Assembly (NCBI GenBank): GCA_963970005.1
Contig: CAXAMN010026395.1
Span: 314,853 to 378,852, forward strand
Source of the DNA: Durusdinium trenchii
Taxonomy: Eukaryota; Sar; Dinophyceae; Suessiales; Symbiodiniaceae
DNA: 64,000 bases
Direction of reading: 5' to 3'
Part shown: one piece after another, positions 1 through 11,900 of the stretch
How positions within the stretch are numbered: position 1 is the stretch's first letter
How the letters are laid out: every line of letters begins with the position of its first letter
The notes under the pieces: generated by a model
The model's input: only the letters and a program-made list of their open reading frames with translations
Databases searched by the model: none
What the model was told of the DNA's origin: nothing
Position numbers and translations under genes: made by a program

Positions 1-259
1 GCCAAAAAAGCGACCCCCCAGAACCCATATATTAAATACGGGTTCGTACGGGGTAAATATGGGTTCTGTACGGGTTACGTACGGTTTAGGAAAACCTGGT
101 TTTTTCGATGGGAAATAGTATATACGGGTTTGTACTGCGTATATATGGGTTTTGTACGGGGTAAGTATGGGTTGCTAAGAACTTTGCAACAAACCCAGGG
201 TTTGCACTCACGAGGATCGCTTTCAACCTTTGAATTTGCAAAATGTTCCGAATTATGCT
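1..259. other. 3' flank of the minus-strand gene, short degenerate repeats
   Basis: This is non-coding sequence beyond the stop codon of the minus-strand gene. It contains several degenerate copies of a word like TACGGGGTAAATATGGGTT (about 40-60, 60-80, 125-170). No exon of the BiP gene could be found here. Confidence 0.5.
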
Positions 260-509
260 CTACAGCTTGTGTGGGATCTCACTCTGCCAATGCGGTGGCA
301 CTTTGAGGTGCTTACCGCCCCTCAGATAGGTAAACACCTCAGCCAATCCAGCTTCGACACAAACCTCGCAGAGCTCAAAGCCATCTCCCATTGACCTGAA
401 AGTCTCCAAAGCTGATGGAACTACATCGGGACGTGGGATAGGTGGGTGTGGCCGGAGAAGCTTTGGGAAGAGCTTCACCATCGCTGTAGCAAACCTCATC
501 GGGTAATGC
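260..509 (-). CDS. terminal exon of minus-strand gene
   Basis: It starts with the last base of Glu, then HYPMRFATAMVKLFPKLL, and runs to TAG at 260-262. The spliced junction reads KKSE-HYPMRFA, matching the remembered family pattern. This exon supports an intact 3' end. Confidence 0.75.
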
Positions 510-3500
510 CTCAGCCATTTAGCCAACAAAAATGGTGATCACGTCTGTTTGAATTACAGGGTATCTTTGCACTAGATCGTTTTGTTTTTCTTTTCCCTCG
601 TTTGCGGCCGTGCGGCTCGCTCTTTTTAAGTTGTGGTGTACCTTTCCAACACCGCTTGCCTGTTTTGTCCCTGTATTGCTCCACAGTGCGGACACCCTTG
701 GACTTCCAACCAACCAATTTGCCTTTGTCAACCTTCAGGATGTTCTGATGGTTTGACCATCCGTAGTGACGTTTCGGAGTTGACCCGCCATACAAAGCCA
801 TCCACCAAGCAATCCTGGTGACCTTGGAAGACACCGGGCTCCTTCTACCTGTTTGGAGCTGTTTTCACCCAACATCAACCTACACCACACACACTATTGT
901 TGAAAAGACAGCTCTAGCAAGAGATGAGGCACGGCCTTCAGTCCAAACACACGGATCTGCTGGTTCATGGACCACCGGTAAATTGGAAAATACTCCAAGC
1001 AGCTCCCCCGGGGCTGTTCCAAAAACCACGTTCCTTGGAGGGCACAGCATACCAAAATGAGGACGGATGTCCTGGCAGAATGAAATCAATTGGAAGTCCA
1101 CTATAGACAGGTTGTTTTTTGCACTCGATTCTGAATAGGTTTCTGTGCATGCGTCAACATCTGTCAACATTTGTCTCCAACAGTCCTTGCGCACATTGTG
1201 TTTGACTGCTGAACGGACTCATGCTGCCGGAAGCCGGTTGAAGCACAAATCGACCGACCGCTTGTAGCTTGGTTAATGAGTGTCCATGAAGCGCACTTGA
1301 TGGCAAAAAATGCCAAAAAGCCGGATTGGCTCTTGCCTTTCATCAAATATACCAGCGCCAGCCTAGGCAACCAATATACTATTATATTGCAGATGGTTGA
1401 AGCACTTGGAAGAAGCAAAGCCACGATATATAATGATTGTTGCAAACCACTGCTCAAGTCTAGTGGCACTAGGCCAGCTGGTGAGTTGATGTCCATGGCA
1501 CTTGATCGTTTCCGTAGACGTTTCCGACCAGGCAACAAGTTAGCCTTGTCATACAAAAAGTCAAACCGGCCACACTTCTTTCGTCCTCTCCTCATGGCCC
1601 GTGTGATATTGGCCTTGCCAGCATAGAACTCCAACACGTCGTATTCCTCCCATGTTTCACGGAATAGGTGTTGTAAGGATTTGCACGGAAGACTTTGTGA
1701 GTTGGGTTCGATATATACAAGCCTGCTCCAAATCATAGAGGTCTTCTGTGAAGAAAATGAGTGCAATCAGCAGCAACACCTTCAAAGCTGCACCATTAAC
1801 AACCCTACCATACCCGAACATCGATCATCAAAGTCGGATTGCAAGTGCAGGTGAAACCTTGACGCAGCTGAACACATGCAACTTTAGCCACGCTGCTTTC
1901 GGGGCCCCCAACTCTTTCAAGTCCCAAAACAATACGTCCATATTTGCAATAGCCATTGCAGGTGATCGATAGAACTGCCCCACTCAGGCTGGAGTTTTGG
2001 AAACGCTGCAGGATCTTGCGGTGCAATCAAACAGTGCGTCCCACTCTGAACTCAGCAGGCCCAATCCGGAACAGAAATCAATTTAGCCAGCACGACGTTT
2101 CTTCTTAGTCTGGCCGAGGCGTACTCGCCAAAGGTTCCCACGGATCCCACGCCGAGCAGGCATTCTGGCCTGGGCGGACCACAATCTAAGACACAAAAAA
2201 GACGGCCTGGGCAGGCCGCTATCAATCTGCATGGGGTTCAAGAGTCACCGCAGGATGCACATGTTTTCTTCCTAGCTGCAGCTCCAATGCCCCCTGTTTG
2301 AAACGCGATCAGTGGAAACCTTTGGCCCTTGGCACAGCTGGCGCAAAGCAAACAACAAAAACCTAATGTCTTGATCACATGAGGTATCCTGAGGTATGTA
2401 CTGCCTGTTACCTGCTGTGCAGTGCAACAATGTGCAACAGTGAGTCGATTGAAAAACCCACCGTCCCCAAAACTATATTTGCCAACAGGCTCATCGACCT
2501 GTTCAGCCCCCTCAGGCGACAAACTCATTATTATGCATCCGCAGCAGCTGCCAATGCAGAGCGACCAATGTCCTTCAAGGAGGACAGCTCATCGGGGTCA
2601 ACTTCTGACATGCCGGCCTTGTTCATGTGGGAAGCCTCATTTCACAAACGCTCGGACTCTGAAGGGGCACATATCTTCCAATCACGCACGATGGACAATC
2701 CTAAAAAGTAAGAGCGTACGAAGTCAAGTGGCCATGATGGTTGCAAGAGAAGCTGCGACCGCTGTCCGGTGGTAATCTTCACTGTCGGGCATGTCGGGAA
2801 AAGACAAATTAAAGACATCCTTCTTTGCCGCAACGACTGTGAGACCGCAAGACTGCCTGTGCCAATAGATGTTGGGCCTGAATACACCCTTTGGATAAAC
2901 AAGCTCTGCTTTCAACATCTTCTTGAAATCTTCTAGGGGAGCCGAGGTGTCAATCCTCTGACACAGGCCCACCAACACTTCCATGAGACACTGGTGCGCC
3001 GATGGGGAAAGAGCACCATCGGTAAACACCAATGGTGGGTTCCTTGCAGGGGAAGATGGTTCATCCACCTGCTTGGCCTTTGTGGCCTTGCGTTTGGAGC
3101 TCTTGCTCACCCCACCCTCTGCAACCTCAACACGCGATCGTTTTTGACCGGTGTTTGATTTCTTCTCTGCTCGTCCTTTGCCCTTCCCGTTTTTGCCACC
3201 CCCATTCCTAATCTTTTTCACTGACTCTGTGCTACCTGAAGCCTGCGCAGTGCGAGGCTTGCGAGGCTTGGCTGACACACCTGACTTTCTTGCCTTGGCT
3301 CCCTTGGCCTTCTTCACCTTTTTCAGCGCTCTGCGACCCTTTTTCTGTTTCCTTTTGGGATTTTGTTTCAACTGATCACGCAGAACTGCTTCTTTTGACT
3401 CATCCAGCTGTTTGGGGGCCTGCTGCTCAGCTGACGCCTTTGGCTGTGCTTGTGCAGCACTTGCATCAGATTCTTCCCCCAAAACTTTGGTAACAGTTTT

Positions 3501-5157
3501 GGCGGCCTTGGCCTTGCACGCAGTGGGTACACCCTTAACCCTTTGCCCCTGGTACTTCTCTCGACGTGCTTCAGGATCAATTGATGGGGAAACAGGAACA
3601 CTCAGCTCTTCTGCAGACGGAACTTTTGGAGACGTCGTCATGGCCTGAGTCTCATCAGTGTCCCGAACTTGCGCTCCTGCGGTGGACAGCAAGAGAGGGG
3701 TGGCAACAACTAAAGTAACAAAGAATGCAAAGGATACCTGAACAACTTGACTTTGGATGCTGGTGCAGCCTGTAGTTCCCAATGGATTGGGCTCAGAACA
3801 TCGTGTAGTCTCCAAAGGCTTGGGCTCAGCTGCTCTTCGCTCACGAAGCCTGAGTAGTCGGTTGGTGTCATATGTTTATCCTATATGATTTAAGATGCAG
3901 TGCACTCCAACTAAACCAGTGATCCACTTAGAGAAGATCAGTAGGCTTCCCGCCTTTGAAGCTGCACCTTCTTCTCTTCAAGCTTCTGGCGGATGGAGTC
4001 GGTGTCAGCCCCAACTTCTTCGGAGCTTGCCTGTTCACCTCAAATGCTAACGGCGCAAACAGAATAGAATAAATAGTGAGACTCACGTTGTTCCATTGCA
4101 AACTCACATTCCCCACCACAAAAATTACATAAACAAAGGTTAATCACCAGCAGTCGAAATAGCAGCCGCATCCGGGGAGACAATCGGAGCTTTTGGCTCT
4201 GGACAGGCTTCTGGGTGATGCCGTTCATCTGACTCCACTTTGCCGCCAGCAGGTTGAGCTAAGTCGCCGGCAACTTGACCCTCTGGAGTAAAAGGAGCTT
4301 GGGAATCATGGACTTGACCCTCTTGAGTAAAAGGAGCTTGGGAATCATGGAGGATCTCTGGTTCTACAGGAGCTTTGGGCATCTCAGATTCCATACATTC
4401 CTCCTTGATTTCAATCACTGGCGGAACTACATCTCGGGCACGCCTAGGGCTTGCATCATCGCCATTGTCCGAATCTGTGGTATCATCCTGGCAACTGAGG
4501 ACTCTTTGAGAGGCCCAAGCAAGCAAAGTGCTTTTTGAAACAAAATGATCTCTTTAATTCTCCCCGCCTCTGAAGCATCACCATGTTTGCGATTGATGGC
4601 ATCAGCGATCTCCTCACGATTTAAGGGTGTGAAACAAACTCTATTGATCATCTACATATTGACTTCATCATTCGTGCACTACCACCTTTCCTCCAACATC
4701 GGGTTGAGCACAATGCAGAGCCTCTGAAATGTCTTGTCCTTGATGCGAGAACGGATTGGAGATCATGGATGGAATGGGACACGGCCGGGGAACCAAAATG
4801 CAACACAAGTCTATAAAATCAACTGAGGGTCCCTGGGCAACTCTCTTCTACGAGCCTTTCGCTTGACATGCCCTAGATGCTTCTTAATAGTCCACGAATC
4901 CTTGGCTAGCTGATCATCACCTACATTTTGGCCATTCAACTCGTACACGCGCAAGATCTCGTCTCGTAGCTGGTCTACCTCTGGGAGCTTCATGTGGTTC
5001 TGGTCGAACATCATGCGCAGAAGGGGCTCCAACAAGGTGGCATTGAGAATGCACGTGGCATTGTCACACCCATCACCTGTTTTTTCATGCAAGAGCCCCT
5101 TCCCAGCCCTCAGTGGTCGCCGCAAATCCTCCACCGAATCCCAAATGTGGGAAGCAC
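260..5157 (-). CDS. multi-exon dinoflagellate gene with methyltransferase-like domain (family unnamed)
   Basis: At least ten coding segments on the minus strand read in a sensible order. From the 5' end they are an alpha-helical region with KDSWTIKKH, an acidic repeat region, a short coiled coil, a Lys/Arg-rich region ending in a PNIYW..SCGLTV-like segment, then a domain built of LEFYAGKANITRAMRRG, MDINSPAG, KCASWTLINQATSGRS, GTWFLEQPRGS and WWMALYGGSTPKRHYGW. The last part resembles a Rossmann-type methyltransferase fold. I remember it as a large gene family in dinoflagellate proteomes, with no function I can state. The last five exons join in frame with AG|G acceptors and GC donors. The gene ends in TAG at 260-262. 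The 5' end is uncertain. It lies antisense inside the BiP intron that precedes 5867. It could be a mobile-element-derived gene; no catalytic activity is claimed. Confidence 0.7.
617..822 (-). CDS. exon, YGGSTPKR segment
   Basis: It encodes VTRIAWWMALYGGSTPKRHY, then LDKG-like KVDKGKLVGW and DKTGKRCWKGTPQLKKS. The acceptor is ccaag|GTC. A GC donor splits a Glu codon that the last exon completes. Confidence 0.75.
937..1033 (-). CDS. exon, EQP segment of methyltransferase-like domain
   Basis: After an AG|GA acceptor it encodes GTWFLEQPRGSCLEYFPIYR and VFGLK. The donor is GC at 936-935 and the phase is 0, which fits the next exon exactly. Confidence 0.7.
1200..1336 (-). CDS. exon, KCASW segment of methyltransferase-like domain
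   Basis: It completes the Gly codon split from the previous exon (g|GC), then encodes FAIKCASWTLINQATSGRS and QQSNTMCAR. In the family, as I remember it, this position reads CSSW...GTSxR...GN. The 3' boundary is approximate. Confidence 0.65.
1475..1646 (-). CDS. exon, methyltransferase-like motif I region
   Basis: It encodes VLEFYAGKANITRAMRRGRK, then FDFLYD and MDINSPAG. This is a glycine-containing loop after a hydrophobic strand, as in S-adenosylmethionine-binding folds. The acceptor is gggag|GAA and the donor is GC after the first base of a Gly codon. Confidence 0.7.
2540..2635 (-). CDS. exon, short helical segment
   Basis: It encodes a segment with KAGMSEVDPDELSSLKDIG and an Ala-rich end, after an AG|GC acceptor and before a possible GA donor. 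It is placed in this gene by position and splice pattern; I do not recognise the sequence on its own. Confidence 0.4.
2727..3676 (-). CDS. large exon, Lys/Arg-rich region plus PNIYW segment
   Basis: About 300 codons with many KKxKK and KRK clusters (nuclear-localisation-like) lead into PKGVFRPNIYWHRQSCGLTV, KDVFNLSFPD and an Ala-rich end. Segments of the form NIYWxRxxCGVT occur, as I remember, upstream of the methyltransferase-like domain in related dinoflagellate genes. The acceptor is ccgcag|GAGCGC at 3676. The 3' boundary is not resolved; the frame closes at 2724. Confidence 0.6.
3957..4030 (-). CDS. exon, short coiled-coil segment
   Basis: It encodes a charged helix, DTDSIRQKLEEKKVQLQRRE, between an acag|GC acceptor and a GC donor. 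It lies between the acidic exon and the large basic exon, so it fits the same gene. Confidence 0.5.
4148..4487 (-). CDS. exon, acidic region with tandem 13-residue repeat
   Basis: This segment encodes an acidic region (DDTTDSDNGDD near the start) and two tandem copies of a 13-residue unit HDSQAPFT(Q/P)EGQV. The acceptor is gccag|GAT. The GT donor at the 3' side is inferred from sequence only. Confidence 0.6.
4824..5157 (-). CDS. exon, N-terminal helical region of minus-strand gene
   Basis: The segment encodes a helix-rich region including LPEVDQLRDEILRVYELNG and KDSWTIKKHLGHVKRK, followed by RRRELPRDP. The acceptor is gacag|GT and the inferred donor is GT at 4823-4822. The frame stays open upstream to an ATG near 5215, so this may instead be the first coding exon. 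Confidence 0.65.
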
Positions 5158-5866
5158 CTGTCACATCGACAGGCGCGTCATCCTTCTTCTCATGACGGCT
5201 TCTCCGGAACGACATGTGAAGGAACCCAATCTACGGCTAGAACGAGACTCACCCCTTCGGTAATGGTCAAAATGTGGCTGCGGAGTCACCACAAAATGGC
5301 AATGATTGATCAAAGACTGAGCAAACAGCACAACTTGGAGGTGAAATAAGATCAGGAGCACCAAATGGAGCTCTGAGATCCTGGCTCCTTGTGCATATCA
5401 ATAGCTGCGCTCATGATGCGTCAAGCAAAGGAGGATCAACGAATATACTCACAAAAATGATGCCAATGCAATTTTATGCAATGTTATTCTACAAAAAACA
5501 AGCACACACTTGGAATCTTCTGTCTTAAGTCTCTATATGTGCCTTGGAATGCTTCAATTTGCTGGAGCCATGCCAGAACCTGGCTTTCCTCAGCAAACCC
5601 TGGTTTTGCTCTAAAGTTGGCTGAAACCCTGGTTCCTGTTTTCCATCCCACAAATTTGTAGGTTCTTCGCTTACCAGGTATATAGACCCTCCAAAGTACT
5701 CTATAGAAACGAACTGGAACATGACCCTAATCAAAACGGGTCATTACTTGCACCCAGATATTCTTTGGCCATTTTTTTGAGCCTATAGATTCCTCAGCAC
5801 TACTATATATGCGTTACTAGACGGTCTACCTCTCAGCCTTTGCCGATGTAAATCCTCGCTCTGCAG
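5158..5866. other. intron/intergenic sequence between minus-strand gene and first visible BiP exon
   Basis: No supported coding segment was found apart from the possible 5' extension of the minus-strand gene to about 5215. A dispersed intron repeat, TCCAAAGTACTCTATAG and following, occupies 5690-5735 in inverse orientation relative to its copies at 45673 and 63892. Confidence 0.45.
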
Positions 5867-5901
5867 GAAAGGAGGTGAAGCATGCCGTGGTCACGGTACC
5901 A
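5867..5901 (+). CDS. BiP exon 1 of visible part
   Basis: The 35-bp exon completes a split Gly codon and encodes [11 protein letters not shown] of the nucleotide-binding domain. The acceptor is ctctgcag|GA and the donor is GC (GCGTCTTGG). A GT two bases later would break the frame with the next exon. Confidence 0.9.
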
Positions 5902-8900
5902 GCGTCTTGGGCGTTTGGTTTTGGTGTTTGGTCCGAGCCGGTGGCGTCTCGGATCTCGATCTGTGTCCGACAGCGACAGGTTCGCTCGCGTCAACGGGGA
6001 GGGAGTCAAGTGGGATGAGTGTGGGATGAGTAGCATGGTTTGAAGGATGGCGGGGTGTGGGACACCCTTCTCCCGGATAGAGAGAAGATGAGTGATGAGT
6101 GAGGACATGACCTTAGGACACGTGGGACATGACACATCGTGCCGGGGATCAGTTTCTCACACAGACCTCGCGCAGCTGGCGTTTGGGGGTTTGGCAGAAT
6201 GGCCCATGTTCATGGTTTCATGGTTAACCCGAGCACTGGAACTGCTGCATCGACGGGGACACCCAGCAGGCTCAGCTTGCTTTTGGCTTTGATCACGTGA
6301 GAACACGTGGCACTTGTCACTCGCGTTGGAATCCAAGTGATATGGTTTTGGCAAGGATGAAACGTGCATTGGCAACCATGAAAGGTGCGTCAAAGAGGTG
6401 CATGGTTGGCAGGGGGTTCGCGAATTCGAACAGGATATTAAAGACGTATATACCCTGTGCATATTTGGGAATACCTGGATCTTCCAAGCGGCACAAGCAA
6501 TTTTGATTGCCTTTGTGTCTTTTCGCAAAGAGGATGTTCTTTGCTGTGAAAAGACAGAAAGCGGGAAATTTTGTGGTATTGAGGAGAGAGAAGCAAAAAA
6601 CAACAACGTGTTTAGGCGTCTTTAGGCGTCCAATCAGGGCGTTTTTCCCATCCATGGATTTTGAGCACATGTTTTCAAATTTGAACGCTCTTGTTTGATT
6701 ACCATGTTTTTTCACCACAAAATGCCTCCGGCAAAACCTTTGAGCCGTTTGAAGCTCCAGGTCCAGGTCATGCTTTCGGAAGACTTGTGCGAAACAGGTT
6801 TCTACACACCCAAACCCACCGAGCTGCTTCGTCCGAGGCCTACTTCAACGATGCCCAGCGGCAGTCCACCAAGGATGCGGGCACCATCTCCGGAATGAAT
6901 GCCGCGTTCTCAAAAGGGCGGCGCCGATGGGACGGTCCCGGGACTGGTCTCGTTCGTACCTGCGACTTCGAGCGTCCATGGGATCCCGGTTCGGGTCGCA
7001 GGGCCCCAGTCGTTTGGTCCGGCCTTTCTGCTCGCCAGTTCTGGTGGGTGACGATGTTTGGGATGATACCAGGCGGACCAGAGAAGTCTGAGGGCCTTCC
7101 TTCACTTCGCTACTGCACTTTGTTTTTTTGTCCTAGTATTTGCCAGTAGTATTGTTGTCGTCGGTAAAAGAGGATCACTATAGTTTTGAGAAAGGACTTC
7201 ACTAATCATTATCATCATCATAATCCACTGTCAATGGTTATGAGATGTTATGAGATTAAGACCCAAAGCAATAATATGTATCATAAGTTTCAATGGGGTG
7301 CTATCCATGGAGGTAGTCGGGGTGCCCGAGCGTCACATCCACTCCCAGACTTTTCACACCACCCCGAGCTCTGTGACTCCTTTGTTTTGAGAAGAGTTTC
7401 TGTCAGGTGTTGAGAATCATCAACGAGCCGACGGCCGCTGCGATCGCTTATGGCTTGGACAAGAAGACTGAGAAGATCCTTGGGATCGCCACAAGATCCT
7501 TCGTCCGCCGGTCGCGTGTTTGCGTCCCAGCCATAGCGTGCTGGGCCTCCCGATTCGGCGAAGAGGTTCAAGGGTCGACCCTTTTGTGGCATGGCCAAAG
7601 GTTGAGCAACATAAGGGTCGTCTTCATCCAGATTCCAGGTAACTACCTCATGCGACCAGCTCACCATGTGAATCAGTTGGCATCACCTGGGCAGTCGGGA
7701 ACGTCACCTGTGGCCTTCCAGAGTTTGGACAGCGGCCTGGCTGGCGAACGCAGCCCAACCACCTCATACGGGTCCGAAACGCAGGACGACTCGTTGGGGT
7801 CCCCTCTCCGCGTTTTCGAGCTTCGATCCGTCCGCTCTCCGTGGGTTTTGGATGAAGAACATGTCCAAATCGCTTTTGGGGGATAGCTGAAGACATACCC
7901 TAAGGCTCCAGGACCATCCGATTCGGATGTCCAGACCCCCCGGCAACGACCATTCTCTGGTTTCGTACGTACTCACCTCCAAGACCATCCTCAGGAGGTA
8001 CCCGGACCCTAACTAACAGCAAACATGGGTCGCTAAAAATATCAACCATGGGTCGCTCAAAATATCATGCGTATACATGGGTTTGCAGATGTTTGCAGCT
8101 TACGATGTTGATTGTGTCTCGACTTGAGAGCTGCGACAGCTAAGGAACATCTTGGTCTATGATCTGGGTGGTGGTATCTTGGTGGAGCAAGCTATGCGTG
8201 GGTCGTCTCAGACTGGCTGGTCTCCCATACCGTTTCCTGAGCGTCAGCTGAGCCCCCAAGTCGAACACCAATCTGAAGTTTCGCGGACACAAACAGAGAT
8301 CCTCCATGGGGTTGAATAATATGCCTAGATCTTCCAACTGAGCAAACATGTTGCAGTTTCAAAGGGCTTATATTAAGGGTGCCCTTGTCACATCCACTCA
8401 CTGGATGGGACTAAACACACCCCACCAAAACTCCATGGTAGGTATACCTCTATATAATATATACATTGAATGGTTGAAAAGGGATCAAATGGGGTGGTAC
8501 GCGATTAACACCAATCCGTAGGTCCCAGTAGGTCATACCATGGTGAACTTCATGGAACACCATGGTGATCGATATATTTCAATGAGACTGGTTCCTCCAT
8601 ATGGGGACTCCCGGGGTCGACCGAAACGTCGCAGGGCGTTAGCAATGGGACCATGCGATTGCGGACCATCCTCCGCAACGGATCCAAACCGCACGGGTGA
8701 ACCGTGTGGAACTGCTGAAGGTCCTGAAGGTGTGTGGTGATTCAGTCCATGGCGCAGTTGTTTGATTGCACCCCCCCACCATGGCGCTTTCAGACCATGA
8801 CCAGCTGGTGAAGACGCCTCGACATGAAGATGGAGACCAGTCAGCGCACGACGTTCAGGCGTGGACCACCAGATGCGCATGGCTGACTGTGCTTGGGTTC

Positions 8901-11900
8901 AGCTGGCCCAGAGGAATCAGCGTGGACGAACTGGACGAACCTCGATGTGAACGGCGAAGCAGTGTGAACGTGGCAGAGCCTGCCTGGAGAAACCCAACGC
9001 AGCCGGAAACGCAGCGGATGGCGTCCTCAAGACTGACTGATCACAGCTCCCTATCACAGCTCGGTTGGTACTGTGAGATCAGTTATTGGCATAAGCAGCG
9101 TCCCAAGGACAACCAGAACACGATGAATTACTCTTTCCCAAGACCCGGAATGGACCAAACATAGAAGTGTCAAGTTGTGGTCCCTTGTTCCTGTCCAATG
9201 CGTCTGCCATCGAATCAACAAACGCACATCAACAAACGCACATATATAATTACTTATTCTCCGAGTCCACCGCAATACCAGCACATTCCAACACATGTTT
9301 TCTGGTTACACCAGAAACCATTGTTATAGGTTCCAAAAGAGCCTGGCCAGGAGCGTTCTGATATATATATATATATAGATGAAGCTTGAGTAGCACAGAA
9401 GAGAAGACGGTGGCTGCTAATTTGCCAGTGTTATTCCAAACCAAGGGCTTTTTGCGAATGTTTCCTGTTCCGGGGAGTCTTGGTATGTCAATGCCCATTA
9501 CTTTAACAGGGAGACCCCGAATTAATCCGTTTTGCGGCTTTGCAACTTGATCCAGCACTGACTTCTCCCAGCTTAGCTTGCAAACTTCTCTAAAAGCTCA
9601 GGGCGACCATGGTCACACCAAAGTGTGACTACGTGACCTTGTCTTGGGATCAAGGTATTGTCAAAGCTGGATATGTTTCCTTCGTCCACGGCGATCTTTC
9701 AAGGGTTTACCCATATATTTAATACACTTCGACCACATCGATGTAGTTTTGAGATATCAACTTTTTGCTCAGACCACTCCTCAGTGGCCAAGCTGGACAT
9801 GCAGCATGAAGGGCATGATGCTGGAGAGTACATAGGTAGACACCAAGTTTGTTTTATTTTACAAAAGGTGGGATATGCTGGTAAGAACATACGTGGTTGA
9901 GCATGCATTTGCAGTGCTTTGTTGACTATGCAGGATGATGGTTGAGCGCCATGCAATCTTGTTGCTCGTGGTCTCATCTCGACTACCTGGATCCATCCAC
10001 TGAACCCTCCAAGTACCTTCAAAATATATGCTATATACACACAAACACCAAGCTTCCCGCGGTCCTGGTCCATATTATCCTTTCCCTGCATGTTGGAGTC
10101 AGGCTTCGGCCAAATGAATTTCTGTATCCTTCACATGTACATTAAGCCGGTTCTTGCGTGACTGAACCATCCCCTGATTTGAGGTCACCTACAGGCCTGT
10201 TGGACAGGTCAGTGCATGCGACTCCATAATTGGTCACGTACTGAAGAAGCTGGAACAAAACTATGCACTCTACAATGTCGTGCAATTGGCGCGATATACC
10301 GATATACTATACTTGGTCTAAGGGGCCGTGACGCGTCCTTTTTTCGGCTCCAAATCTTCTTTTTCAGCGCCAAAGAAGAAAGAACACACCAAGGAAATTC
10401 CCCCCCGCGAGGTACCTTCGACCCCCCCGGCTGCTCCGAGGTACCTTCGATGTCTCACTGCTCACCATCGATAACGGTGTCTTCGAGGCCGTCCACCGCG
10501 CACCGTGTTTAGCGCGTTTGTCCCCGGTTCGCTTCGGTTCGAAGAAGCACCGTCCAGCGTGTTCCGTCCGTGTTCTGCCGTTGTTTTGGAGGGGAAGAAG
10601 TGTTTTTTGTCCTTGAATATGGTTTCAAGAAGACATTGTTTACAACTGCAATTACATCAAATTACAACAATGAGGCACTATATTATCCAGTGAGTGGGAT
10701 TCAAGGTTCGAAACTCTTTGACAAGTTAAATGGTTCATAAGGTGTCCACCTTTCATATCAATATAAATCCACATCCATAATATATACACGTATTTCTGTT
10801 ATCCAAGAATCTCTGGACATTTACATAGCCTTCTTTGGTATTTGTTCCTTTGCTGTTTATTGTTTCATTGCATTTTGTAATTGTCAATGTTTGTCGAAAT
10901 AGTAAATTATAATCAGAATATTCAACTCATAGTTATATCAACTGTTGATATTCAACTCATAATTAGTGCCATTACTATACCTATAGAATTATACATTCCC
11001 TGAGGATCCAAGTACTCTCTCAGAGAGTGATCGGGAAAACAGGGTCAAATAATGGACCTGGGCCCAGGATTGCCTCAGAATGGTCTGACCTCTCTCAGGA
11101 AGAGTTGGCTCGAAGGTCGCTTTTTCTCGCCAAGGTTCACGGAGAACCCGTTCATGTTTGATCATGGTTGCATTTCTGCAACATCATGTGAGACATCATG
11201 ACATCATGAAACTGTCTTTTGTTTTTGCCTACGCCTTTGTTGTCATGGGCTTGCTCCGTGCAGCTGCACTCAGAGGTGCCTCTAGCCTCCCTAGGGCCTG
11301 TTTTGCTGATTTGATGTGTGGAAACATGTGGATTGGGTAGTGCACTAGCATCGTCTATCACACCAACACAAACCTAAGTGGTAGTGTGTCACCCCACTTG
11401 CAAATCAACACCAACTCCTGTTGGTGAAGAACATCATGACTGCGTGCTTATGTAGCTGTGCACGGCTCAGCACGGCTCCATCACCGCATCACGGTGTCCT
11501 TAGTGGCTCTGGCAACATGGCAGCCCTTGTTGTTGAGCATCGGGGAGATGATGGTGCTCGATTGATTCAATCTCCCATGAAATTTCGAGCATCGGTTCCT
11601 TGATATGCAAAAGGGCACAACCATATAAGGCTAGGAAAACAAACGGGTTTATGCATGTGTGTGCACTTGGCTAGTTTGTGGCTTGTGGCCTGGGTGAAAC
11701 CCAAATTGCAATTATGTTGGAACCTTTTTGGCAAGCATGTTCCAAGCGACTGATGAAAATTGGGGAAAAGCTGTTGCTGAACCATACCCAGGCAATTGCC
11801 CAGCTATGCTACACTGGTATCAAAGCCTTTGTCGAACAGTGCTCGCCGGATGTCATGTCGGACCCGGTGCTTTTGATGCAAAGGTTCATGCACTATCCAA

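Noticed and set aside
2724..3815. A 363-residue minus-strand frame taken as a single-exon gene
   Set aside because: An AG|G acceptor at 3676 and the order of neighbouring segments fit one exon of the multi-exon gene better. The N-terminal part before 3676 reads like intron.
5904..5905. GT donor for BiP exon 1
   Set aside because: It would add two bases and break the frame with exon 2. The GC at 5902 keeps VTVP-AYFND intact.
10411..10412. Upstream copy of the exon 5 acceptor as the real splice site
   Set aside because: Its use shifts the frame by 29 bases; the second copy joins exon 4 in frame.
6691..10512. HSP70 fragments read as scattered pseudogene pieces
   Set aside because: All 25 pieces are in order, on one strand, non-overlapping, in matching phase and bounded by AG|G. 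Together they form an intact protein, so they are exons.
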